A stretch of 64,000 nt of DNA from JBGAJN01 sp044224905 (GCA_044224905.1 JBGAJN010000002.1:248001-312000); one strand, 5' to 3'; numbered from the stretch's first letter, positions 18,735-27,821 are shown. Translations and numbers: made by a program. Notes: generated from the sequence alone by a model not told the origin.

Positions 18735-20156
18735 TTACGGTTTCCGCGGTGTTGTTCCCTCTGCTGGCAGGTTCAGTTTGGTCCGTAATTGCAGTTGCAG
18801 CTGAGGATGAAGACCTGTTTTCGGGTCGAGCAATTCCGTTAAGATTTCCTGCCGTATTTGAGCCAAAGGTGGGAATCCCGCGCGCTGTTCTTGCTTGGCG
18901 AAGCGCTGTTGGTGATGTTGCCACACCTTTTGCGCCAACCGATTCAACGCTTCCGCCTGATCGTCGTCGCCGAGAGCCAGTTGATGATATGCGGAGTTGA
19001 TCAGCCCGTTCAGCACAGCGCGGACGCGATCGATGGAGCCGCTCTGAATTTGGTCGTTGATGCGCGAGACGGCGAACTCGTCCAGACCGACATTTGCGGG
19101 GAGGGCATCGGGATATTTCGCCCGCAATTTCCCCAACCATTCGGCGGCCTCGGTAGGGCGATTGTGGACGTAAAGAAAGTAGACCGCGTCTTTGAGGAAG
19201 TTTTGATGGCCGACGACCATGCTATCCCGGTGCTCGGGATCCTCGGCCATCATTTGCTCGTAACTCGCGTCCACCTTCGGAATAACCGCGAGGTTGGGGC
19301 CGAATTCGAACCTCTTTTCGGCCATGTTGGGAATCAGTCGGCCGCGCTGAAAGGACATCTGCATGGATTGATAGATTTGGCGGCGAAGCATCAGTTCGTC
19401 GGGCCCGTGGGCGAAGGCTAGTCCTTCGTTCGCCCAATAGATGGCATGGGCTTCCGGCAGACGCCATTCCAGTGGTCCAAAAAGCTTGTCTACATTGCGC
19501 ATTTTGACGGGATCCAGCTTGAATCGCTCGCGCAAGAGTTTCGCTCGTGCTTGAGCTTCAGTGGTCTTCGGGTTGATCAATTCTTCGAGATCCGCAGGGC
19601 CCGGACCGAAGACGCGTGCCATCTCACCGACCCACATCTGTTTGTAGTAGAGATGAGCGTCGTCCATGTTGTAACCCATCTTGTCCTTGAAGAAACGCGA
19701 GAGCTCGAAGTAGAGCTGCGGGTCGCGCGGGTTGTAAACCAGCGCTTTGTCCCGCAATAGCCCGATGCCGCTTTGCACCCAGTGCCAGCGATCCGCGGGA
19801 TCCTTGAACTTGACCGAAATATTGTAGGTCATGTTCCAAGCCTGATACTGCCAAACGGTCGCAAAGTGCGGTTGCAACGTGGTGATCCATTCCGCGAGTT
19901 GAATCATCTCGAAGTATTTGGCATCGGCCTGCAACTCGTTGGCGCGAATCCACAACGCATTGGCGATCAAACCGCGAAATCCTCCGAGGGCCACCGTGGA
20001 AAATGCGAGGAGCGGGGGCGCGTTTTCCAACGGTGTTACCCGTGTCAATCCGAGATCCGTCCGGGCGCGGTTGAGGTCGGCTTGGACGAACGCCCCGGCG
20101 GCCCACATCGCGACCGCCGTCATCAGGAGAGAGAATTTCATCCAGCGCCGGTTCAT
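18735..20156 (-). CDS. TPR-like membrane-anchored protein paired with an ABC permease
   Basis: A 473-residue protein with one N-terminal hydrophobic segment (FSLLMTAVAMWAAGAFVQA, residues 8-26), probably an anchor or signal. The rest is helical, with repeat-like units such as YFEMIQLAEWITTLQPHFATV and DAVYFLYVHNRPTEAAEWLG that suggest degenerate tetratricopeptide repeats. Trp and Tyr are frequent (QYQAWNMTYNISV). It overlaps the upstream permease gene by ATGA, so the two are translated together and likely form one complex. I do not recognise the family and have no substrate. An alternative start, Met6 at 20141, is possible. Confidence 0.8.
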   Translation of the reverse strand: MNRRWMKFSLLMTAVAMWAAGAFVQADLNRARTDLGLTRVTPLENAPPLLAFSTVALGGFRGLIANALWIRANELQADAKYFEMIQLAEWITTLQPHFATVWQYQAWNMTYNISVKFKDPADRWHWVQSGIGLLRDKALVYNPRDPQLYFELSRFFKDKMGYNMDDAHLYYKQMWVGEMARVFGPGPADLEELINPKTTEAQARAKLLRERFKLDPVKMRNVDKLFGPLEWRLPEAHAIYWANEGLAFAHGPDELMLRRQIYQSMQMSFQRGRLIPNMAEKRFEFGPNLAVIPKVDASYEQMMAEDPEHRDSMVVGHQNFLKDAVYFLYVHNRPTEAAEWLGKLRAKYPDALPANVGLDEFAVSRINDQIQSGSIDRVRAVLNGLINSAYHQLALGDDDQAEALNRLAQKVWQHHQQRFAKQEQRAGFPPLAQIRQEILTELLDPKTGLHPQLQLQLRTKLNLPAEGTTPRKP

Positions 20157-21535
20157 GACTTGCCTTGCGCGGTGGCCAATTCGCGGCGGTTGAGCACATA
20201 GATTCCGAGTGCGGTCAATCCGCCGCAGAGCACGACAATAATTCGAAGAAACGCTGCACCCAACTCACTCCAGGGAATGGCGCGGCCGGAACTGAGTGAG
20301 TCGATTGGTGAGAATGCTTCGGCGAAGCGAATCACCTGCAGCGTGGCTTTGAACATCGGCAGGGCGACGAGATCGACCCAACCCTTCCCGCTTTGCTCAT
20401 CGTGGTGGCCTTCCAACAACGTGCCGCGCTCCACGACTCCCGAGACTGTGCTGCTCGATAACGCCATGAGCAATGCCACTAGCGCAACAAACGCCGCGAC
20501 TGGAAACGAAAGCCCGCTCGCGGCAGCGAGACCGAGCGCCCCGAGCAATCCGAGCCAGCACAGGATGATTAGCAGTCCGCGGACATAGTTGGAGGTGAAG
20601 CCGCCGGCGCGATAGAGCACTTCCACACCGTCCTCAAGCGGAAACAGCATCGTCATTTCGCCTTGGTTGATGCAGTCGACAACAAGTTGACCGTTTGCAT
20701 CGAGGACGCTTGCGGGTATCTGCAATTCATGGAACGCCTCAGCAGCGAGACGGTTTACCGCCAGGCGGGTGCGCGGCTGATCGAGTGGGCCGACGTCAAT
20801 CGCGATCGGGTAGGTGCCCGTTCCGGTTTGTTGCGCAGAGAAAAAGTGTACGCGCAGGAACAGCACTTGATCGCGTAACGCTTCTTTGGTGACGCCGAGA
20901 TTAATCACCCATCGGCGGAGGAACTGGGGCGGAAGCAGTTGATGCTGCGCGAGAACTTGTTCGCGGAATTGCTGGCGCAACGCGACCTCGTTCAGTTCCG
21001 CGGAGGTCTTTTGACGGTCGACGCGTTCCATCAATTTCTCCACGCCGGCATCGATGTTCGGCGGGACGGGCTTCGCGGAGCCACGGGCAACGAGGACTTC
21101 GTTGAACAAGATCGCGCGCTGATTCACGGGGGCGGTGGGCAGGTGATTTGCGCGCCACAGCAACATGCCAAAGACCGTGCCGGCGGAGAGCGCGAGCAAG
21201 AGGGCGTTGAGCGCGAGGAGGCCGAGCCACTTGCCGAGCCACACCTGCCAGCGCGCGATCGGTTTCACGTCGAGCATTTGCATCTGGCATTCCTCGACCT
21301 CGCGCGCGAGCGAGCCGCACGCGATCCAAAGCGTCGCGAACCCGAGCAGAACGGTGATCAGGCTCAACGTGTAGGTGAGGAGAATCTGCGCGAAGCCGCG
21401 CGCGGTGCCGTCGTCTTTGACCACGAGCGGCAAGCCGACCACGACGAGCGCGAGCAACACGGCGAGGACCGCGAAGACGCGAAAGCGCACGGCGGCTTTC
21501 ACGGTCAATCCGGCGATGGCCAGCAGTGGTCTCAT
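20153..21535 (-). CDS. ABC-2-type permease, large-loop membrane protein
   Basis: A 460-residue membrane protein. Helices lie near residues 5-35, 50-75 and 100-125. A soluble domain of roughly 180 residues follows (about 140-320, including VHFFSAQQTGTGTYPIAIDVG), and then a second membrane block from about 325 (GLLIILCWLGLLGALGLAAA) to the end. This topology is that of ABC-2 family permeases with a periplasmic insert, as in NatB or gliding-type exporters. No ATP-binding subunit is adjacent: the upstream neighbour is divergent. It is co-translated with the TPR-like protein. Role unknown. Confidence 0.8.
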   Translation of the reverse strand: MRPLLAIAGLTVKAAVRFRVFAVLAVLLALVVVGLPLVVKDDGTARGFAQILLTYTLSLITVLLGFATLWIACGSLAREVEECQMQMLDVKPIARWQVWLGKWLGLLALNALLLALSAGTVFGMLLWRANHLPTAPVNQRAILFNEVLVARGSAKPVPPNIDAGVEKLMERVDRQKTSAELNEVALRQQFREQVLAQHQLLPPQFLRRWVINLGVTKEALRDQVLFLRVHFFSAQQTGTGTYPIAIDVGPLDQPRTRLAVNRLAAEAFHELQIPASVLDANGQLVVDCINQGEMTMLFPLEDGVEVLYRAGGFTSNYVRGLLIILCWLGLLGALGLAAASGLSFPVAAFVALVALLMALSSSTVSGVVERGTLLEGHHDEQSGKGWVDLVALPMFKATLQVIRFAEAFSPIDSLSSGRAIPWSELGAAFLRIIVVLCGGLTALGIYVLNRRELATAQGKS

Positions 21536-21649
21536 TCAATTCACAGCGCAGTTCGTAGTTTCACCATAGAAATGAGTCGCGCGCTTTTCGAGCAAATGTT
21601 CCATCGGAAAATCTATTGCAATCTCTGTGCCCGGTTCTAAGAAGTGCGC

Positions 21650-23140
21650 ATGTTGTTTTCCTCACCCGTCACCCGCTGGCTTATCCTCGCGCTGGCGCTA
21701 TTTCCGCTGACCGCCCGACCGGCTGAAGATGCGCTGGCCGCACTCAAAACGCGTGGCACGCTCAAGTGGGGTGCAGATGCCGAGGGCGGTGCGCCGTATG
21801 TGTTCGCCGATCCGAAAAAGCCGGATCAACTCATTGGCTTTGAAGTCGATCTCGCCAATGCGCTCGCCGCAAAACTCGGCGTTAAAGCCGAGATGGTGCA
21901 GAACGCGTGGGACGGTCTCGTGCCCGCGTTGGAGCGGGGCAACTTCGACATCATTCTCAACGGTCTCGAAATCACGGACGAACACCGGCAGCAAATCGCG
22001 ATGAGCCGGCCATACTACGTTTACGCGCAGCAGATCGTGACACGCAAAGAGACCGGTGGCCTGGCGAAGATGGAGGACTTGAAGGGCAAGCCCGTCGGTG
22101 TTTTGTCCGCATCAGTCGCGCAGCGCATGCTCGAGAAAATGGGCGGTGCCGAAGTGAAGATTTACCCGGGCAACGTTGAATGCTTCCGTGATCTTGGGAG
22201 CAAACGCATTGAGGCGACGCTGCTCGATCTGCCCATCGCGATCTACTACGCGAAGCACGATCCGGCGCTTAAGTTGTCGGGCGAACCTTTCGCGCAGGGT
22301 TTTTACGGCATCGGTGTTCGCAAGGCGGACACCGGCTTGCTCGATGCGCTTAATCGTGCGATCACCGAACTTTACAACGAAGGCACGCTGGAAAAGATCT
22401 ACCGCAAATACGATTTGTGGGATCGCAATCAGGAGCAACTGAAAGAACAGCAGCAAGAAACTTCCGCGTCCTCAGGCCCCGCACGCTCGACGTTGCTCGA
22501 CTGGAATAAGTATCTCCCGCTGCTGCTCAAGGGCGCGCTCGTTACGGTGGAAATCTCAGTCATCTCGATGGCGCTCGCGGTCATGCTCGGTCTGCTGCTG
22601 GCGCTCGGACGAATGTTCGGGCCGGCGCCCGTGCGTTGGCTCGCTTCGGCCTACGTGGAAGTTGTGCGCGGAACGCCGCTGTTGATTCAGCTGTATCTGA
22701 TCTACTACGGACTACCGAACATCGGCATCCGGTTGAACGCGTTTTCCGCCGCAGTGCTCGGACTAGGGTTCAACTACGCCGCCTATGAAGCCGAGAACTA
22801 TCGCGCTGGCATTCAGGCGATCCCGCGCGGACAAATGGAAGCGGCGCTCGCGCTCGGCATGACGCGCTGGCAGGCGTTGCGCCGCGTGATCCTGCCGCAG
22901 GCCTTCCGCATCATCATCCCGCCGGTGAACAATGATTTCATCGCCCTCTTCAAGGACTCGTCGCTCGTCTCGGTCATCACGATGGTCGAGTTGACGAAGG
23001 TGTATGGAATGCTGGCGACGACGACCTACGATTACATCGGGCTCGGGATGATGACGGCGGCGATTTACTTCGCGCTCAGTTATCCGGCGTCCATCTTCGC
23101 TGACCGTCTCGAAAAGAAATTGCGCTATGATCACCGTTGA
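21650..23140 (+). CDS. Fused amino-acid ABC transporter: binding domain plus permease
   Basis: A 496-residue protein joining two normally separate subunits. After a signal peptide (MLFSSPVTRWLILALALFPL) comes a family 3 periplasmic binding domain, about residues 27-260 (DQLIGFEVDLANALAAKLGV, LDALNRAITELYNEGTLEKI). A HisM/GlnP-type permease follows from about 285 to the end, with GALVTVEISVISMALAVMLG, the motif VEVVRGTPLLIQLYLIYYGL and the EAA loop EAALALGMTRWQALRRVILP. The binding domain would be tethered on the periplasmic face, as in GlnP-type transporters. GTG at 21644 is an alternative start. The ATPase gene overlaps by 14 bases. Substrate probably a polar amino acid. Confidence 0.93.
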   Translation: MLFSSPVTRWLILALALFPLTARPAEDALAALKTRGTLKWGADAEGGAPYVFADPKKPDQLIGFEVDLANALAAKLGVKAEMVQNAWDGLVPALERGNFDIILNGLEITDEHRQQIAMSRPYYVYAQQIVTRKETGGLAKMEDLKGKPVGVLSASVAQRMLEKMGGAEVKIYPGNVECFRDLGSKRIEATLLDLPIAIYYAKHDPALKLSGEPFAQGFYGIGVRKADTGLLDALNRAITELYNEGTLEKIYRKYDLWDRNQEQLKEQQQETSASSGPARSTLLDWNKYLPLLLKGALVTVEISVISMALAVMLGLLLALGRMFGPAPVRWLASAYVEVVRGTPLLIQLYLIYYGLPNIGIRLNAFSAAVLGLGFNYAAYEAENYRAGIQAIPRGQMEAALALGMTRWQALRRVILPQAFRIIIPPVNNDFIALFKDSSLVSVITMVELTKVYGMLATTTYDYIGLGMMTAAIYFALSYPASIFADRLEKKLRYDHR

Positions 23141-23879
23141 AAATCTCATCAAATCCTACGGTCAAAACCGTGTGCTGCACGGCATCAGTCACACGCAGAA
23201 AAAAGGCGAAGCCATCGTGCTCATCGGTCCGAGTGGTTGCGGAAAGAGCACGTTTCTGCGGTGTTTGAATCAGCTGGAGCCGATCAACTCGGGACGCATC
23301 ACGATCGGCGACATTACGATCGAAGCCACGAGCAAACATCCGACGACCGAGGAGCGTGAGCGCCAACGATTGCTTCGCCAGCGCGCTGGCATGGTGTTTC
23401 AAAGTTTCAATTTGTTTCCCCATCTTACCGTGCTGGGGAACATCACCGAAGCGCCGATGACGGTGAAAGGTGTCGCGAAAGAAGAGGCTGAAGCGTTCGC
23501 GCAGGAACTGCTGTCCAAAGTCGGCCTCGCGGAAAAGGTGCGCCACTACCCGTCTCAACTCAGTGGCGGGCAACAGCAGCGGGTCGCCATTGCGCGCGCC
23601 CTCGCCATGCAGCCGGAAGTGATGTTGTTCGACGAGCCGACCAGCGCGCTGGATCCGGAGTTGCGTGACGAAGTGCTCAACGTCATGCGCCGTCTCGCCG
23701 ACGAAGGCATGACGATGCTCGTAGTAACGCACGAAATGAACTTCGCACGGGAAATGGCCGATCGCGTTCTTTTCTTCGACGCCGGACTCATCGCGGAGCA
23801 GGGGACGCCGGAGGAGATTTTCACGCAACCAAAACAAGAGCGCACGCGGGAGTTTCTGAAGAAGGTGCTGCCGCGATAA
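23127..23879 (+). CDS. glnQ: Amino-acid ABC transporter ATP-binding protein (GlnQ/HisP-like)
   Basis: A 250-residue ATPase with Walker A GPSGCGKSTFLRCLN (about residues 34-48), Q-loop VFQSFNLFPHLTVLGNI, signature LSGGQQQRVAIARAL, Walker B VMLFDEPTSALDPE and the H-loop VVTHEMNFA. The features and length are those of polar-amino-acid importers. Its start overlaps the end of the fused binding-protein/permease gene, so the two genes encode a complete transporter. The gene name follows the family; the substrate could be glutamine or another amino acid. Confidence 0.92.
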   Translation: MITVENLIKSYGQNRVLHGISHTQKKGEAIVLIGPSGCGKSTFLRCLNQLEPINSGRITIGDITIEATSKHPTTEERERQRLLRQRAGMVFQSFNLFPHLTVLGNITEAPMTVKGVAKEEAEAFAQELLSKVGLAEKVRHYPSQLSGGQQQRVAIARALAMQPEVMLFDEPTSALDPELRDEVLNVMRRLADEGMTMLVVTHEMNFAREMADRVLFFDAGLIAEQGTPEEIFTQPKQERTREFLKKVLPR

Positions 23880-23911
23880 CGTGATTCTTCGAGGCGGTCG
23901 CAAAAACGAAA

Positions 23912-23945
23912 AAGGGCGAACAGGAAATCTGTTCGCCCTTCTTGA
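23912..23945 (-). terminator. Terminator of the hpn operon, possibly bidirectional
   Basis: A perfect 12-bp stem AAGGGCGAACAG / CTGTTCGCCCTT (23912-23923 with 23929-23940) encloses a GAAAT loop between two convergent genes. On the minus strand it is followed by TTTTTCGTTTTT, a good terminator for hpnJ. The plus-strand flank CTTCTTGAATTG is less T-rich but may serve the ABC transporter. Confidence 0.88.
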
Positions 23946-23957
23946 ATTGCTTTCGTT

Positions 23958-25427
23958 TTACGCCGCAACCGCGGAGGCCGCGGCCGCTTTCGACGCCGAG
24001 AGATCTTCTTTCCGTTGCTTGAGGCTCTTGAAGAATTCGTAGCCTTCGCGCAGACGGCGGACGCAGACGTCCTTGTCTTCAAGCATCGTCTTGATGATGC
24101 GGAGAATCGGCTTCGGACGTAGGTAGTACTGCTTGTAGAAACGATCCACGGTTTCAAAAATCTCGTCCTTGCTCAGGCCGGGATATTCCAGCGCGCTTTG
24201 TTGGAAGCCGTCGCCGTGCAAGATGTCGCCCTTGTCCTTCTTCTTGCTGAACCAGCCGTTCATCTTCGCCTGTTCGTAAAGTTCCGTGCCGGGATACGGC
24301 GCAGCGAGCGAGACCTGGATCGAGAAGACGTCGAGCTCCTTCGCGAAGTTGATCGTCTGTTCCATGGTCTGCTGCGTTTCGATCGGCAGACCGAGGATGA
24401 ACGTGCCGTGGATCACCACGCCCGCCTTGTGGCAGTCCTTGGTGAACTTGCGCATTTCGTCGGTGGTCACGCCCTTCTTGATGCGCGTGAGCGTTTCGTC
24501 GTTGCCAGATTCGTAGCCGACGAGGAACAGGCGGAGGCCGTTATCCTTGAAGCTTTTGATCGTGTCGTAGTCGAGGTTCGCGCGGCTATTGCAGGACCAA
24601 TCAACGCCGAGCGGTCCGAGCTTCTTCGCGATCTCGCGGGCGCGCGGGAGGTTGGCGGTGAAGGTGTCGTCATCGAAGAAGAACTCGCGCACCTGCGGGA
24701 AGATTTTCTTCATGTACGCCATTTCGTCGGCGACGTTCTGCGGCGAGCGCACGCGATACTTGTGTCCGCCGATGGTTTGCGGCCAGAGGCAGAAGCTGCA
24801 TTGCGCCGGGCAACCGCGGCCCGTGTACATGCTGACGTACGGGTGCTGGAGGTAGCCGATGAAATATTTTTCGATCTCGAGGTCGCGCTTGTAGACGTCC
24901 GCCACCCACGGAAGCGTATCCATGTTCTGGATCATTTCGCGCTCGGGGTTGTGTTTGATTTTGCCGTCTTGGTCGCGATACGAGAGGCCAGCGATGGTCG
25001 AGAGGTCACGGCCTTCGGCAACTTCTTTGCAGGTGAAATCGAATTCCTTGCGGCCGACCCAATCAATCGCGGCTGACGCCTTCAACGTCTCGGTGGGCAG
25101 CACCATCGTGTGCGCGCCGACGAAACCGATCTTTGTTTCCGGACGCTGCGCCTTGATCGCTTCGGCGACCTTGCAGTCGTTCTTCAACGACGGCGTGCTG
25201 GTGTTGATGATGACGTGATTCCAGTTCTTCGCTTCGGCGAGGCACTTCTTGATGTCGATGTTGTGCGGGGCGCAGTCCATCAACTTCGAGTTCGGCACGA
25301 GCGCGGCGGGTTGCGCGAGCCAGGTCGGATACCAGTAGCTGGTGACTTCGCGGCGCGCCTGATAGCGGGCGCCGGCGCCGCCATCGAAACCATCGAAGCT
25401 GGGTGGGGAAAGAAAAAGTGCACTCAT
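23958..25427 (-). CDS. hpnJ: B12-binding radical SAM protein HpnJ (hopanoid cyclitol ether formation)
   Basis: A 489-residue B12-dependent radical SAM enzyme. An N-terminal cobalamin-binding domain (about residues 1-180) precedes the cluster motif C206-x3-C210-x2-C213 in GRGCPAQCSFCLWPQTIGG. The FCLWPQ sequence and the preceding PYVSMYTGRGCP are typical of HpnJ. In characterised bacteria HpnJ turns the amino-sugar headgroup of bacteriohopanetetrol into the cyclitol ether. The C-terminus has an extra Ala-rich tail. It is the last gene of an operon with HpnH and a Kdo hydroxylase-like enzyme. HpnG, HpnI, HpnK and a squalene-hopene cyclase are not in the window, so the substrate is an inference. 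Confidence 0.85.
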   Translation of the reverse strand: MSALFLSPPSFDGFDGGAGARYQARREVTSYWYPTWLAQPAALVPNSKLMDCAPHNIDIKKCLAEAKNWNHVIINTSTPSLKNDCKVAEAIKAQRPETKIGFVGAHTMVLPTETLKASAAIDWVGRKEFDFTCKEVAEGRDLSTIAGLSYRDQDGKIKHNPEREMIQNMDTLPWVADVYKRDLEIEKYFIGYLQHPYVSMYTGRGCPAQCSFCLWPQTIGGHKYRVRSPQNVADEMAYMKKIFPQVREFFFDDDTFTANLPRAREIAKKLGPLGVDWSCNSRANLDYDTIKSFKDNGLRLFLVGYESGNDETLTRIKKGVTTDEMRKFTKDCHKAGVVIHGTFILGLPIETQQTMEQTINFAKELDVFSIQVSLAAPYPGTELYEQAKMNGWFSKKKDKGDILHGDGFQQSALEYPGLSKDEIFETVDRFYKQYYLRPKPILRIIKTMLEDKDVCVRRLREGYEFFKSLKQRKEDLSASKAAAASAVAA

Positions 25428-25448
25428 GAGTATTGGCTTGTTTTGGTT

Positions 25449-26327
25449 TTAATTGCGGAGACTGCGACCCAGTTGTTTTTCCAAAATTCGGAGCGGGGAC
25501 TTGTCCGGCCGGGCCATGCCGTCCAATTCCAAATAGAAAGTCTGCTCAAACTGATGTTGTCCCGACGTCACGGCGTGCGGCACGGAATCGGTGAACACCA
25601 TCCACGTCGAGCCTGCGGGGAGATCTACGTTGTGCTGCGGGCACGTCTGCTGATACGTGTCGTCCGCCTTCATCGCGTCGTGCAAACGCAGCATGTAGTG
25701 GTCGTACAGACTGCGACGACCGCGCGTAACGCGGAACAATTGCATCAGCGTCGTCGAACCCAATGCGGGCGGACGGATGGCGGAAAGAAACCGCGACGAC
25801 ACTTGTTCGAACGGTTCGCCCACGCGCCAGCAACGCGGACGCCCGACGGGGTTTACGTTGGAGAAAACACGAAGGATGCGCTTGCCATTCACCGGCGTGG
25901 TCGGAAAGGCGTCGACGTGCAAACGAGTGTCGTCCTTGCGCCACGACGACGCGCGTCCGGCTGCCTCAACGGGACGGAGACTCGTGCGGCCCATCTTCAA
26001 CTTTGGCTGGTAAGACGGGAGCAGTTGCTCCACCAGCGCCTTCGCTTGACTGGAGAATCGATGGATCATCGCCGTCACCGCGGGCTTGTCGGCCTCGGCG
26101 GCGGCGCAGTGACCGATCTTTCCGTTGGCGAAATTGTAGCTGACGTTCTTCGATTTCCCGACCAGATCTGGTGTCAGGAAACGTGACTCTTCAGGCGACA
26201 CTTGAAACCTGAGCTGCGGAAGTAAAACCACCTGCCCATCTTCCAGCGCGGCGACGGCCTGCTGCTGCTGTTCGGAAGAGAACGCAGCGCGCCAATCGTT
26301 CGCGGCAATATGGGTTAATGGTGACAT
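25449..26327 (-). CDS. kdoO: Kdo hydroxylase-like Fe(II)/2-oxoglutarate dioxygenase
   Basis: A 292-residue non-haem iron oxygenase. The metal-binding triad is visible as H137-x-D139 (TRLHVDAFPTTP) and H251 (FTDSVPHAVTSG), followed by the arm FEQTFYLELDGMA. Length and motif placement match KdoO, which hydroxylates the Kdo sugar of the lipopolysaccharide inner core at C3 to give Ko. It lies between hpnH and hpnJ, 54 bases after the first and 21 before the second. The neighbourhood is therefore one of outer-membrane lipid modification. Without lipid A genes nearby, a related hydroxylation on another lipid, even a hopanoid headgroup, is possible. Confidence 0.8.
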   Translation of the reverse strand: MSPLTHIAANDWRAAFSSEQQQQAVAALEDGQVVLLPQLRFQVSPEESRFLTPDLVGKSKNVSYNFANGKIGHCAAAEADKPAVTAMIHRFSSQAKALVEQLLPSYQPKLKMGRTSLRPVEAAGRASSWRKDDTRLHVDAFPTTPVNGKRILRVFSNVNPVGRPRCWRVGEPFEQVSSRFLSAIRPPALGSTTLMQLFRVTRGRRSLYDHYMLRLHDAMKADDTYQQTCPQHNVDLPAGSTWMVFTDSVPHAVTSGQHQFEQTFYLELDGMARPDKSPLRILEKQLGRSLRN

Positions 26328-26339
26328 CAGTAAACGGGG

Positions 26340-26363
26340 CCGCGCGGTTCGGAAACCGCGCGG
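26340..26363 (-). promoter_or_regulatory. Strong hairpin between hpnH and kdoO
   Basis: A perfect 10-bp inverted repeat (minus strand CCGCGCGGTT, TCCG loop, AACCGCGCGG) fills the centre of the 54-base spacer and ends 12 bases before the kdoO ATG. No T-run follows, so it is not a simple terminator. It may protect the hpnH message end, act as an attenuator or processing site, or limit kdoO translation. Confidence 0.7.
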
Positions 26364-26381
26364 GAAATCCGAAACGTTCGG

Positions 26382-27821
26382 TTAAGTTGTTTTCTTGGCC
26401 TCCGCGATCTTGGCCAGCAACTCGTCGCGTTGCGTGGTATCGCCGGTGCCGCAAGCGCCGCCGGTCGAAGCAGCCGGAGCGGCGTCGTGCGTGTGCGGTT
26501 CTTCGCGACGTTGGAAAACGGATTGAGCGCCGTTCATGGCGGCGCGCGGGGAATTGATCGCCGCCTTCGCTTCGGCAAGGTGGCCCTTGCCGATGGAAAC
26601 GCCGTTGAACGCGAGCACCTTCGCGCCTTCGTAATACGGCTTCGGCTTGGCACCGAAGTTGTATTTCATGTTCTTCCAGTTGTCGCCACGTTGGTAGTTC
26701 GTTCCGAGCGCGCCGCTGGGGTCGTATCCGCAGTGAACCATGCAGTTCTCGCAACGTGAATCGCGCGCGACGCCGTCCACCACGCCATATTTGTCCCAGC
26801 TCACTTTCGTGAGCATTTCCTGGTAGCCGTCATAGTGGCCGTCGGTCATCAGGTAACACGGGGCTTTCCAGCCTTTGACGTTGTAAGTTGGGATCGCCCA
26901 CGCGGTGCAAGTCAACTCGCGCTTGCCGGCGAGGAATTCCTGGTAAACCGGCGTGCCGAAGATGGTAAACTTTTTGCCCCACTCTTCGATGCGCGCGAAT
27001 TTTTCGCGGGTCATTTTCCGCGTGAGGAAGAAATCCTCCGGCTGCTTGCCAAGGCGGCTGACCATGTCTTTTTTCGCCGCATCGTAATCGTATCCGGGCG
27101 AAATGGTGTGACCATCCACTTCTAGCGACGACAGGTACGAGAACATGTCCTCGAGTTCCTTGACGTCAGTTTCTTTATACACCGTCGTGTTGGTCGCGCA
27201 CTGGTAGCCGAGAATCTTCGCCATGCGAATGGCGAGGATGCATTCTTTGAAGACGCCTTCGCGTTCCACGATGAGGTCGTGCGTGTATTCAAGTCCGTCC
27301 ACGTGAACGTTCCAATACATCCACTTGCTCGGACGGATGACGACCTTCGTGCGCGCCTTGTCGTCGGCCTTGCGAATGGCTTCGGCTTCCTTCTCGGTCA
27401 GGAGCTCTTCTTTGACCAAGCGCGCAATCTTAGACTCCATCGCCGGCGTGTACGCCGCCGCCATGTAATCGCGCATTTTCTTGCGCATGAAAACGCCGTT
27501 GGTGCAGACGTAAATGACGCGGCCTTGTTCGTGCAATCCGGCGATCAATTCCTCGATTTTCGGATAGATCAACGGCTCGCCACCGCAAATGGACACCATC
27601 GGAGCTTCGCATTCCTCGGCCACGGCCAGGCACTTCTCCAGTGGCACCATGTCTTTGAGGTTGGTCGAATACTCGCGAATGCGGCCGCAACCCGTGCAGG
27701 TCAGGTTGCAGGTGTGCAGCGGTTCAAGCTGCAAAACCATGGCGAATTTAGGGGTCTTCGCCAGCTTGTGTTTAATGATGTGCTTGGCGATCTTCGCCGT
27801 CAGCGCGAGGGGGAATCGCAT
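26382..27821 (-). CDS. hpnH: Radical SAM protein HpnH (adenosylhopane synthesis)
   Basis: A 479-residue radical SAM enzyme. HpnH adds a 5'-deoxyadenosyl group to diploptene to make adenosylhopane, the entry to extended bacteriohopanepolyols. The cluster cysteines are C38, C42 and C45 in LHTCNLTCTGCGRIREY, followed by SICGGEPLIYPKIEELI. Matching HpnH landmarks are ISPGYDYDAA, CTAWAIPTYNVKGWKAPCYL and CENCMVHCGY. Two departures from the usual 330-390 residues are seen: an insert of about 45 charged residues (near 125-168) and a tail of about 70 residues ending in a Cys-containing GGACGTG segment. First enzyme of an operon led by a small lipoprotein. No ribosome binding site is visible. Confidence 0.88.
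   Translation of the reverse strand: MRFPLALTAKIAKHIIKHKLAKTPKFAMVLQLEPLHTCNLTCTGCGRIREYSTNLKDMVPLEKCLAVAEECEAPMVSICGGEPLIYPKIEELIAGLHEQGRVIYVCTNGVFMRKKMRDYMAAAYTPAMESKIARLVKEELLTEKEAEAIRKADDKARTKVVIRPSKWMYWNVHVDGLEYTHDLIVEREGVFKECILAIRMAKILGYQCATNTTVYKETDVKELEDMFSYLSSLEVDGHTISPGYDYDAAKKDMVSRLGKQPEDFFLTRKMTREKFARIEEWGKKFTIFGTPVYQEFLAGKRELTCTAWAIPTYNVKGWKAPCYLMTDGHYDGYQEMLTKVSWDKYGVVDGVARDSRCENCMVHCGYDPSGALGTNYQRGDNWKNMKYNFGAKPKPYYEGAKVLAFNGVSIGKGHLAEAKAAINSPRAAMNGAQSVFQRREEPHTHDAAPAASTGGACGTGDTTQRDELLAKIAEAKKTT

Noticed and set aside
21536..21649. Search for divergent promoters between the ABC-2 permease and the fused amino-acid transporter
   Set aside because: Only weak -35/-10 matches were found on either strand, none worth reporting as a site.
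24198..26186. Long plus-strand frames opposite hpnJ and kdoO
   Set aside because: Low-complexity, Arg/Val/Ala-rich translations without motifs; the opposite strand has intact radical SAM and dioxygenase motifs.
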